From an uncultured Clostridia bacterium (lineage in GTDB: Bacteria; Bacillota; Clostridia; Christensenellales; Aristaeellaceae), in NCBI GenBank assembly GCA_946615785.1, contig CAMOIA010000035.1, positions 1 through 9,787 of the forward strand: 9,787 nt of DNA, read 5' to 3'. Within the stretch, counting starts at the first letter, position 1. Each line of letters starts with the position of its first letter. Positions 4,172-9,787 of this stretch are shown here, piece by piece. A program made the position numbers and the translations under genes. A model generated the notes under the pieces. It saw only the letters and a program-made list of their open reading frames with translations, was not told the origin of the DNA and did no database searches.

Positions 4172-5051
4172 ATTCCGTTTCCAGAAGACGCGCAAGCGCC
4201 TTTGGAAGCTCGCTCTCACAGCATATTTTTTCTCCCGTCGTCGGATGCGCAAACGCGACCGTATGGGAATGCAGCGCAAAGCGCCCTTCAAGGGAAGGAT
4301 GCGGCTGACCGTAGAGATAATCGCCCGTCACAGGGCAGCCGATGGCCGCCATGTGCACACGGATCTGGTGCGTGCGGCCCGTATACAGCTTTATGGAAAG
4401 AAGCGCCCTGCCATTTTGGGCGCACAGCACCCGATAATCCGTCCGTGCCGCCTGCCCGTCCGCCGAAATTTGGCGCCTGACGCCCTCCCCTTTCCGGATC
4501 GGAAGGATAATGCTGCCCAGTTCCCTGTCCGGCACGCCGTCTGTGACGGCAAGATAGGTGCGTTCAAAAGAGCGGTGCAGCTGTTTTTGCAAAACGGCCT
4601 GCGCAAAAGCGTTTTTGGCGATCACCATCAGCCCGCTCGTCCCCTTGTCCAGCCGGTTCACGGGCCGATACACAAAAGAATCCGGAAACCCGAAATAGCG
4701 GTATACCGCGCCTTCGAGCGTGTCCCCCGACTGGACCGCGGAAGCAATCGACGGAAGCGGCGCCGGCTTGTCCGCCACCAACAGATCGTCGTCCTCAAAC
4801 GCGACGCCAAACGCAACGTCGCTCGGCCGCAGTCCCGCCCAGGACGGTTTGTCGTCCCGAAAAACCGCGACCAGCGTCTGTCCCGCGTGTACGCGCGCAT
4901 TTGTCCTCACGCCCGCGCCGTCAAGAAACAGGCCGTCATGAAACTTTAATCGGCTGAGCATGCCGCGGGTAACGCCCAGGCGCGTCCTGTACACCTGTTC
5001 CGCCGTCTTCCCGTCGTCCTCAGGGCCAACCTGCCAGCGCAGTTCCTTCAT
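4170..5051 (-). CDS. RluA-family 23S rRNA/tRNA pseudouridine synthase
   Basis: Isomerises specific uridines in RNA to pseudouridine, with no cofactor. It has 293 residues. An S4-like N-terminal domain (about 15-65: AEQVYRTRLGVTRGMLSRLK, with FLDGAGVRTNARVHAGQTL) is followed by the RluA catalytic domain. The signature RPVNRLDKGTSGLMVIAKN holds the catalytic Asp135. YTGRTHQIRVHMAAIGCPVTGDYLYG is the second family block. The His of HRLD is Asn here, as is common in Firmicutes members of this group. Which uridines it modifies (RluD-, RluC- or YlyB-like) cannot be told from sequence alone. The ATG at 5051 has GGGAGG 5 bases upstream. The TAA stop (4172-4170) lies in the U-tract of the rplL terminator, so the two genes converge with no gap. 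A weak promoter may lie at 5081-5109. Confidence 0.92.
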   Translation of the reverse strand: MKELRWQVGPEDDGKTAEQVYRTRLGVTRGMLSRLKFHDGLFLDGAGVRTNARVHAGQTLVAVFRDDKPSWAGLRPSDVAFGVAFEDDDLLVADKPAPLPSIASAVQSGDTLEGAVYRYFGFPDSFVYRPVNRLDKGTSGLMVIAKNAFAQAVLQKQLHRSFERTYLAVTDGVPDRELGSIILPIRKGEGVRRQISADGQAARTDYRVLCAQNGRALLSIKLYTGRTHQIRVHMAAIGCPVTGDYLYGQPHPSLEGRFALHSHTVAFAHPTTGEKICCESELPKALARLLETE

Positions 5052-5080
5052 GCTCGCCTCCCGATGCTTTGTTTGAGCCA

Positions 5081-5109
5081 AGTATACACCAAATTCCGCC
5101 GCGCCGCCA
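5081..5109 (-). promoter_or_regulatory. Weak promoter candidate for the pseudouridine synthase
   Basis: A TATACT box (5086-5081) on the minus strand would start transcription near 5074, which leaves a short leader with a good ribosome site. The -35 region at 17 bases (TGGCGG) is poor, so the call rests on the -10 box and position. Confidence 0.3.
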
Positions 5110-5154
5110 CGGTTTGCGCCCTCAGCGTGCAAAAAACATATGTAAAATTTGGTG
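5087..5154. repeat. Inverted repeat pair in a divergent promoter region
   Basis: CACCAAATT (5087-5095) and its exact reverse complement AATTTGGTG (5146-5154) flank the space between the pseudouridine synthase and araC-type genes, centred 59 bases apart. The left copy abuts the TATACT box of the minus-strand candidate promoter. The right copy ends 7 bases before the -35 box of the plus-strand promoter. The arrangement suits a looping regulator, such as the AraC-type protein, but binding is inferred. Confidence 0.4.
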
Positions 5155-5275
5155 AACGATATTGACAATGTATCTTTTGGGACGTAGAATAGGCAGGATC
5201 ATGCGGGCGCCCATGCCTCTGAAGGGGTTGACCGGCAAACCGCAGACGGCTTTTTATCTGCTTCCCGCAAACCGC
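5110..5275. repeat. Three copies of GCAAACCG around the araC-type promoter
   Basis: GCAAACCG occurs inverted at 5110-5117. It occurs directly at 5235-5242 and 5267-5274, the last two as GCAAACCGC spaced 32 bases (about three helical turns). One copy is upstream and two are downstream of the promoter at 5162-5190. Such phasing is typical of regulator half-sites; it could also be chance in GC-rich DNA. Confidence 0.35.
5162..5190 (+). promoter_or_regulatory. Promoter of the araC-mrnC-thyX-rlmB-sigH operon
   Basis: TTGACA (5162-5167), a 17-base spacer, then TAGAAT (5185-5190). The -35 box lies inside ATTGACAAT (5161-5169), a small palindrome with 4-bp arms. The expected start is near 5197, giving a leader of about 110 bases. 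No other strong promoter was noticed between the genes that follow, so it may serve all of them. Confidence 0.8.
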
Positions 5276-5308
5276 CGGAGCAGCCCTTACGCAAGAGGAG
5301 GTTCGTCC

Positions 5309-6184
5309 ATGTCCGATTCCATTCTGTTTATTTTTGATGAAAACGCGGCGGAAACGCCCGCCGTGCTCGTCGAAGGCACGCACACCCCTGACGCCCTGGC
5401 AAGCGCTTCCGGCGTATTCATTCACGCCGCGGGCACCGCGATGCTGCAGTGCTCTTCCCAGCGCATCCGTCCGCTGAACCACTGGACCTGGTTCGCGGTG
5501 GAAAGCGGCTCCCTTCTTCTGAACTACGACAACACGGAGCTGCAGCTCGGCGGCGGGGATTCTTGCATGTTCTCTCCGGGAAACCTGCCCGTGAATGTGG
5601 AAATTCTGCAGGAAAGCCGCATCGTGTGGATCATGGTCGGCGGAGCGCTCGCGGGCGAATTCATGCTCAAGCTCGGCGCGATCGCCAACAAGGCCATGAA
5701 GCAGGGCGCGCTGCCCACGCAGCTGAACCTGGCCAAGCACATCGTACAGGCCACCGTCCGCCTGCAGGACGCGATGGAATCCTCTTCCGCGCAGCTGCAG
5801 CAGCTGCTCTGGGCCATGCTCGCCACCCACAACGGTCAGCCCGTTGCCATGGACGCCGTGCTTTCCCACGAGATCGCCAAGGTCGTGGACGCCATGCGCA
5901 AAAACCAGTACCGCGATAATTTTTCCCTGGCCGATATGGCGGCGCTGTCCCGCATGCCCGTGGAGACCTTCCGCAAGCGCTTCGTTTCCGAGGTCGGCAT
6001 GCCGCCGCAAAGCTATCAGCTCTTTTGCAAAATGGAACGCGCGAAGGTGCTCCTCAAGCAGGGCTATACGGTCAGACAAAGCGGCATTGAGGTCGGCATG
6101 AGCGATCCCTACCACTTTTCAAAGGCGTTCAAGAACATCGTCGGCATGAGCCCGTCCTCCTATTCCAAGACGGCAAGCAAATGA
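5309..6184 (+). CDS. AraC-family transcriptional regulator
   Basis: A 291-residue DNA-binding protein. Residues about 1-180 look like a cupin-type sensor domain: IRPLNHWTWFAVESGSLLLNYDN, then LGGGDSCMFSPGNLPVNVEI. Residues about 187-288 are the paired HTH domain. The first HTH is FSLADMAALSRMPVETFRKRFVSEVGMPPQSY; the second is TVRQSGIEVGMSDPYHFSKAFKNIVGMSPSSYSK, matching the AraC signature. The ligand is unknown. The ATG at 5309 has AGAGGAGG 8 bases upstream. The frame is open back past the promoter, but the extra part lacks a ribosome site. Its stop overlaps the mrnC start (ATGA), so it heads an operon of RNA-processing, nucleotide and sigma-factor genes. That is unusual company for an AraC protein. 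Repeats around its promoter suggest autoregulation. Confidence 0.92.
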   Translation: MSDSILFIFDENAAETPAVLVEGTHTPDALASASGVFIHAAGTAMLQCSSQRIRPLNHWTWFAVESGSLLLNYDNTELQLGGGDSCMFSPGNLPVNVEILQESRIVWIMVGGALAGEFMLKLGAIANKAMKQGALPTQLNLAKHIVQATVRLQDAMESSSAQLQQLLWAMLATHNGQPVAMDAVLSHEIAKVVDAMRKNQYRDNFSLADMAALSRMPVETFRKRFVSEVGMPPQSYQLFCKMERAKVLLKQGYTVRQSGIEVGMSDPYHFSKAFKNIVGMSPSSYSKTASK

Positions 6185-6609
6185 CGCTGAAGATGGAACC
6201 CTGCGCCCCTTTTGAGGCCGCGCGGCAAATGAACCCTCTGGCGCTCGCCTATATCGGCGACGCCGTACACGCCCTTTTGTCCCGGACGAGCCGCCTTGAA
6301 AAGGCGCTCAGGCTGAGCGACATGCACCGCCTGTGCACGGCGGAAGTCAATGCGCAGGCGCAGTGCCGCGCCCTGCAGCGCATCCAGGACCGTTTAACCC
6401 CGGAAGAAGCGGACATCGTCAGGCGGGGCCGCAACGCCCACCCGCATCACAGCGCCCCCCACTCGGCAAGCTCGCAGGAATACAGCGCGGCGACCGCCCT
6501 GGAAGCGCTTTACGGATATCTGTTCATCACCGGCCAGGCCGGGCGTCTGCAGGATCTGTTCGAGATCGGACGCGAGGAGGAGGAATCAGCATGCCTCAAA
6601 CCCGACTGA
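6181..6609 (+). CDS. mrnC: Mini-ribonuclease III
   Basis: A small dimeric RNase III-type endonuclease without the double-stranded-RNA-binding domain. In Bacillus it matures the ends of 23S rRNA. It has 142 residues, as expected for the family. The catalytic block NPLALAYIGDAVHALL (Asp27) and the second block YSAATALEALYGYLFITG (Glu108) are present, with the family's RRGRNAH motif between (81-87). It starts within the AraC stop codon (ATGA overlap) and has no good ribosome site of its own, so translation is probably coupled. The ATG four codons later is a possible alternative. It overlaps thyX by 19 bases. mrnC next to thyX and rlmB is the standard clostridial order, where cysS usually precedes it. 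Confidence 0.93.
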   Translation: MTLKMEPCAPFEAARQMNPLALAYIGDAVHALLSRTSRLEKALRLSDMHRLCTAEVNAQAQCRALQRIQDRLTPEEADIVRRGRNAHPHHSAPHSASSQEYSAATALEALYGYLFITGQAGRLQDLFEIGREEEESACLKPD

Positions 6610-7328
6610 AGGTTCGCCTTGTCACCCATACGCCGGATGTCGAAAAAACCTGCGCCATGGCTGCCAGGACCTGCTACAGCGACATGGACGCCGACGCGCT
6701 GACGCAGTGGGCCGCGGAGCACGAACCCGGGGCGTTTCTGCGCCGGATCATGGCCTCCGGCCACCTTTCCGTCCTGGAGCACGCTTCCTTTACCTTTTTT
6801 GTGGAAGGGGTCTCAAGGTCCCTGCTCGCGCAGCTGACACGGCACCGCATCGCCTCCTTCAGCGTGCAGAGCCAGCGCTACGTGGATCTTGGCGAAAAGT
6901 TTGCGTATATCGTTCCCCCGGCCGTCGAGGCGCTCGGAGAAGAGGCGGTGCGCGAATATGAAAGCGAGATGGAAACCTGCCGGAAATGGTACCTTGCCTG
7001 GCAGGAGCGGCTCGGCGGCGGCGCCAGGGCAAACGAGGACGCCCGCTTTGTGCTGCCCAACGCCTGTGAAACCAAACTGACCATGACCATGAACTGCCGG
7101 GAGCTGCTGCACTTTTTCTCCCTGCGCACCTGTGAACGCGCACAGTGGGAGATTCGGGCGCTGGCCATCGAAATGCTGCGCATCTGCAAACAGGTTTCGC
7201 CCGTCATTTTCGAAAACGCGGGGCCCGGCTGTGTGCGCGCAGCCTGCCCGGAAGGCGCCAAATCCTGCGGACGGGCCGCTGAAAAACGGACGTTTTTCAA
7301 AGCCCTCGCAAGCAAAGAAGAACCATAA
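6591..7328 (+). CDS. thyX: Flavin-dependent thymidylate synthase
   Basis: Makes dTMP from dUMP, using FAD, NADPH and methylene-tetrahydrofolate; unrelated to ThyA. It is a homotetramer in the cytoplasm. The 245-residue product has the diagnostic RHRxxxxxxxS motif as RHRIASFSVQSQRY (84-97), the upstream SGHLSVLEHASFTF block (57-70), and NCRELLHFFSLRTCERAQWEIR in the C-terminal half. The end carries a Cys-rich tail, GPGCVRAACPEGAKSCG, seen in many clostridial ThyX proteins, which may hold a metal or form disulfides. The ATG at 6591 follows GAGGAGGAGG at a good distance. The frame is open far upstream inside mrnC, but that part is only a shadow. It overlaps the end of mrnC and lies 32 bases from the methyltransferase gene. 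Confidence 0.96.
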   Translation: MPQTRLKVRLVTHTPDVEKTCAMAARTCYSDMDADALTQWAAEHEPGAFLRRIMASGHLSVLEHASFTFFVEGVSRSLLAQLTRHRIASFSVQSQRYVDLGEKFAYIVPPAVEALGEEAVREYESEMETCRKWYLAWQERLGGGARANEDARFVLPNACETKLTMTMNCRELLHFFSLRTCERAQWEIRALAIEMLRICKQVSPVIFENAGPGCVRAACPEGAKSCGRAAEKRTFFKALASKEEP

Positions 7329-7360
7329 CACGATAAAATACCTGATGGGAGCAAAACACC

Positions 7361-8440
7361 ATGGCATATTATGATTCCATGTCCCGCCGCCCCATGAGCC
7401 GGCAGGATCACCTGAAGAAAGACGCAAAGGAATGGAAGCGCGACGAAGGGGCCGATTACGGCCGCGGAAAAAAAGCCGCTTCCGCCAAGGAAGAAGGCTA
7501 TAAGCCCCGTAAGAGCGTGCCGCGCGGCGGCGCATACGGCGCAAAGGCTGCCAAAGACGACCGCTTTGACCCGACAAACAGCAGACGCAGCGACCGCAAA
7601 TTCTCCGACCGTCCCTCCCGTCCGGAAGGCCGTCCCGCGCCGAAGCCGCAGCGGGATTTCCCGCGCCCCCAGCCGCAAAGGCCTCCAAAGCCCGTCTTTG
7701 AGGACGAGCGGCCCGGCGAGCCTGAAAACCTGCTCAGCGGGCGCAATCCCATCCGTGAAGCCATCCGCTCCGGGCGCGACATCGAAAAGCTGCTGGTCGC
7801 CAAAGGAGACCTTTCCGCCACCGCGCGCGAAATTGTGATGATGGCGAAAGAGGCCCACATTCCCGTGCAGGTGGTGGAACGCAGCCGGCTGGACGACATT
7901 ACCCGCAATCACCAGGGAATGCTCGCCTTCGCCTCCGCATACCGCTACTACGATGTGGAGGACATGCTCCGGGACGCTGAGGAAAAAGGCGAAAAGCCCT
8001 TCCTGATCATCCTGGACGGCGTTACCGACCCGCAGAACCTTGGCGCCATCATCCGTACCGCTGCCTGCGTCGGCGCACACGGCGTCATCGTGCCGCAGCG
8101 CCGCGCCGTCGGGCTGACCCCCAGCGCCGTCAAGGCCTCCGCCGGCGCCATCGAAAAAATCAAGGTGGCCCGCGTCACGAACCTCGCCCGCACCATCGAC
8201 CAGCTCAAAGCGCAGGGCATCTGGCTCTTTGCCGCGGACATGAAGGGCGAAGACTTCAGAAAGGTCGATTTCTCCGGCGCGGTCGCGCTGGTGATCGGCT
8301 CGGAAGGCGACGGCATTTCCCGCCTGACCCTTGAAAAATGCGACCATACGGTGTCCCTGCCCATGACTGGCGCGGTGGATTCGCTCAACGCCTCCGTCGC
8401 CGCCGGCATCCTGATGTACGCCGTACAGGGTACGCGATAA
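7361..8440 (+). CDS. rlmB: TrmH/SpoU-family 23S rRNA 2'-O-methyltransferase (RlmB-like)
   Basis: Transfers a methyl group from S-adenosylmethionine to a ribose 2'-OH of 23S rRNA (G2251 in E. coli RlmB). Its SPOUT knot domain acts as a dimer. The 359-residue product has three parts. Residues 1-120 are a low-complexity, Lys/Arg/Pro-rich segment. Residues about 121-200 are the SpoU substrate-binding domain (NLLSGRNPIREAIRSG). Residues about 205-359 are the catalytic domain with motif 1 DPQNLGAIIRTA, motif 2 VIGSEGDGISRL and motif 3 SLPMTGAVDSLNASVAAGILMY. Typical bacterial RlmB is about 245 residues, so the N-terminal tail is the odd part; it is probably disordered and RNA-binding. The ATG at 7361 has GGGAGC 8 bases upstream. 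sigH follows after 14 bases. Confidence 0.93.
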   Translation: MAYYDSMSRRPMSRQDHLKKDAKEWKRDEGADYGRGKKAASAKEEGYKPRKSVPRGGAYGAKAAKDDRFDPTNSRRSDRKFSDRPSRPEGRPAPKPQRDFPRPQPQRPPKPVFEDERPGEPENLLSGRNPIREAIRSGRDIEKLLVAKGDLSATAREIVMMAKEAHIPVQVVERSRLDDITRNHQGMLAFASAYRYYDVEDMLRDAEEKGEKPFLIILDGVTDPQNLGAIIRTAACVGAHGVIVPQRRAVGLTPSAVKASAGAIEKIKVARVTNLARTIDQLKAQGIWLFAADMKGEDFRKVDFSGAVALVIGSEGDGISRLTLEKCDHTVSLPMTGAVDSLNASVAAGILMYAVQGTR

Positions 8441-8454
8441 CACGAAGGACCACC

Positions 8455-9114
8455 ATGTCTGAAAAGCCAACAAGACAGGACCGGACGAACGAAAGCCGAT
8501 ACGGCGATCTGACCGACGAGGAAATCGTCGCCCTCTGCCAGGCGGGCGACGGCGACGCAATGGTGTATCTGCTGGACGAATACAAAAATTTCGTCCGCGG
8601 CAAAGCGCGCAGCTATTTTCTGATCGGCGCGGATCATGAGGACATCGTTCAGGAAGGCATGATCGGCCTGTATAAGGCGATCCGGGATTTCAGACCCGAA
8701 AAGCAGACCAGCTTCCGGGCCTTTGCCGACCTGTGCGTCAAACGCCAGATCATCACCGCCATCAAAACGGCGACCCGGCAGAAGCACTTCGCGCTCAACA
8801 GCTATGTTTCCCTGAACAAGCCCGTGTTCGACGAAGAATCGGACCGGACGCTGCTGGACGTGATCGAGGGAAGGGTTACGAACCCCGAAGACCTCTTCAT
8901 CAGCAAAGAAGACCTCGGAAACATCCAGACCCAGCTGAACGCGCTTCTGAGCGGTCTTGAGCTGCAGGCGCTCGCGGATTTCCTGGACGGAAAGAGCTAT
9001 CAGGAAATCGCCGAGCACCTGGGCAGGCATGTCAAATCCATCGACAACGCGCTGCAGCGCGTGAAACGCAAATTGACAAAATATCTTGAGGAGAGCAACG
9101 GCCCTCTGCCCTGA
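8455..9114 (+). CDS. sigH: RNA polymerase sigma factor SigH
   Basis: An alternative sigma factor of the sigma-70 type. In Bacillus and Clostridium it controls entry into sporulation and other transition-phase genes. It has 219 residues, the normal length. Region 2 covers about 38-110: DEYKNFVRGKARSYFLIGADHEDIVQEGMIGLYKAIRDF, then FADLCVKRQIITAIKTATRQK. The conserved linker is LNSYVSLNKPVFDEESDRTLLDV. Region 4, SYQEIAEHLGRHVKSIDNALQRVKRKL, is at 181-207. The sequence is close to the SigH group and not to ECF sigmas. The ATG at 8455 has AAGGA 7 bases upstream and lies 14 bases after the methyltransferase gene. SigH is also found in non-sporulating Clostridia, so it does not prove spore formation. 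The usual rpmG-secE-nusG genes do not follow. Confidence 0.95.
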   Translation: MSEKPTRQDRTNESRYGDLTDEEIVALCQAGDGDAMVYLLDEYKNFVRGKARSYFLIGADHEDIVQEGMIGLYKAIRDFRPEKQTSFRAFADLCVKRQIITAIKTATRQKHFALNSYVSLNKPVFDEESDRTLLDVIEGRVTNPEDLFISKEDLGNIQTQLNALLSGLELQALADFLDGKSYQEIAEHLGRHVKSIDNALQRVKRKLTKYLEESNGPLP

Positions 9115-9120
9115 GGGCCG
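9099..9120 (+). terminator. Hairpin at the end of sigH, weak terminator candidate
   Basis: CGGCCCTC and GAGGGCCG form a perfect 8-bp GC-rich stem with a 6-base loop, and the sigH stop lies in it. Only CCUUUCC follows, so it would be a poor intrinsic terminator. It could instead protect the 3' end of the mRNA. Confidence 0.45.
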
Positions 9121-9130
9121 CCTTTCCATA

Positions 9131-9154
9131 AAACAGCGCCGCAAGGCGCGGTTT
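9131..9154 (+). other. GNRA-tetraloop hairpin before the glycosyltransferase gene
   Basis: AAACAGCGCC-GCAA-GGCGCGGTTT folds into a 9-bp stem with one A-G mismatch and a GCAA loop. It ends 5 bases before the Shine-Dalgarno sequence (GAGGAA) of the next gene. It may be part of a two-hairpin boundary between sigH and the next unit. No U-tract follows, and no promoter was seen between 9115 and 9168. Confidence 0.4.
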
Positions 9155-9168
9155 GATCCGAGGAACGC

Positions 9169-9787
9169 ATGAAACTGATTACCATCACTGTCCCCTGCTA
9201 TAATTCCGAGGCGTATCTGGAGCGCTGCGTACGTTCCATTGTGCCGGGCGGGGACGAAATCGACCTGCTGATCGTGGACGACGGCTCGACGGACAGCACT
9301 GCCGCCATCGCGGACAGACTGATGCGGGAATACCCATCCATCATTCGCGTCATCCACCAGCCAAACGGCGGACACGGCGAAGCATTGAACCAGGGCATCC
9401 GCACAGCGCTGGGCATCTATTTCAAATCCGTCGATTCTGACGACCGCCTCGACCCTGAGGCGCTTTCCCACCTGCTGGACATTCTGCGGTCGCACGCGGA
9501 CGCGGACAGCGCGCTTGACCTGATCGTAAACGACTACGTTTATGACCATGAGGACGGAAACGCCGTCTTTGCCGTGCACTACAACCACGAGCTTAAAACA
9601 GACACCGTAATGACCTGGGAGACGGTGCACCCCTTCCCCATGTGGAAGCAGTTCATGATCCACTCCCTGACTTACCGGACGGCGCTTCTTCGCGGCATGA
9701 ATCTTGTGCTGCCCGCCCACACGTTTTATGAGGACAACCTGTATATCTACCGCCCGCTGCCCTATACCAAACGCCTGTACTACCTCC
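9169..9787 (+). CDS. Family 2 glycosyltransferase, cut by the window end
   Basis: Transfers a sugar from a nucleotide-sugar donor to an unidentified acceptor, probably in cell-surface polysaccharide or teichoic-acid assembly. The first 206 residues are visible and the frame stays open to the edge. It opens with the GT-A fold ITITVPCYNSEAYLERCVRSI, then IDLLIVDDGSTDST (Asp37-Asp38 binding the nucleotide), NGGHGEALNQGIRTALG, and the metal-binding VDSDDRLDPEAL (DSDD, 89-92). Later the visible part has HPFPMWKQFMIHSLTYRT and PAHTFYEDNLYIYRPL, a common extension in Firmicutes GT2 proteins. The ATG at 9169 has GAGGAA about 5 bases upstream. No membrane segment is seen in the visible part. It may be transcribed from the sigH operon by read-through; a functional link to SigH is not evident. 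Confidence 0.92.
   Translation, partial: MKLITITVPCYNSEAYLERCVRSIVPGGDEIDLLIVDDGSTDSTAAIADRLMREYPSIIRVIHQPNGGHGEALNQGIRTALGIYFKSVDSDDRLDPEALSHLLDILRSHADADSALDLIVNDYVYDHEDGNAVFAVHYNHELKTDTVMTWETVHPFPMWKQFMIHSLTYRTALLRGMNLVLPAHTFYEDNLYIYRPLPYTKRLYYL

Noticed and set aside
5048..6115. A long minus-strand frame opposite the AraC-type gene
   Set aside because: It is an antisense shadow; the AraC signature on the plus strand is clear.
6333..6590. N-terminal extension of ThyX
   Set aside because: The stretch lies in mrnC in another frame, and the ATG at 6591 has a strong ribosome site and gives the normal ThyX length.
6878..8560. A 560-codon open frame on the minus strand opposite thyX, rlmB and sigH
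   Set aside because: It is the complement of well-supported genes in GC-rich DNA, where antisense stops are rare. The translation shows no recognisable domain.
7948..9720. A 590-codon open frame on the minus strand opposite rlmB, sigH and the glycosyltransferase
   Set aside because: Same reason: all three opposing genes have clear motifs, and the antisense product has none.

Overview
The window looks like a GC-rich member of the Firmicutes, class Clostridia. The evidence is the gene content: sigH, Mini-ribonuclease III (mrnC), flavin-dependent thymidylate synthase (thyX), an L10 leader RNA, near-consensus sigma-A promoters, and strong AGGAGG ribosome binding sites. No tRNA, rRNA, CRISPR array, insertion sequence or transposase was seen. 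Most of the window is housekeeping DNA. The less ordinary parts are the non-coding regions and the gene order.

Left part (1-2900), all on the minus strand and read right to left. A consensus-like promoter drives a cytoplasmic Cro/C1-type HTH gene. Its stop overlaps the start of a 53-codon basic protein gene (TGATG), and a strong terminator follows. A second consensus promoter drives a small secreted protein. After that come a terminator-like hairpin and, 10 bases beyond it, a PfkB-family kinase, possibly a pseudouridine kinase. Next is a 204-base intergenic region with a GTTAG-N6-CTAAC palindrome, a promoter, a folded leader of about 50 nt and a perfect intrinsic terminator. All of these lie upstream of a short DtxR/MntR-like winged-helix gene and the first codons of another gene that leaves the window.

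Middle (2970-5160). The rplJ-rplL pair has its own promoter, an L10 autoregulatory leader and a strong terminator. It converges on a RluA-family pseudouridine synthase gene, whose stop codon lies in the rplL terminator U-tract. rpoB does not follow rplL, unlike the usual rplKAJL-rpoBC order.

Right part (5160-9787), plus strand. One promoter (TTGACA-17-TAGAAT) appears to serve an operon of araC-type regulator, mrnC, thyX, rlmB-like methyltransferase and sigH, with overlapping or closely spaced genes. mrnC-thyX-rlmB-sigH is a conserved clostridial neighbourhood, normally with cysS in front and rpmG-secE-nusG-rplKA behind. Here an AraC regulator sits in front and a family 2 glycosyltransferase (cut by the window end) sits behind.

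I see no convincing new multi-gene system. The best candidates for novelty are the structured attenuator-like RNA with a palindromic operator before the truncated DtxR-like regulator, and the repeat-rich control region of the AraC-headed operon.
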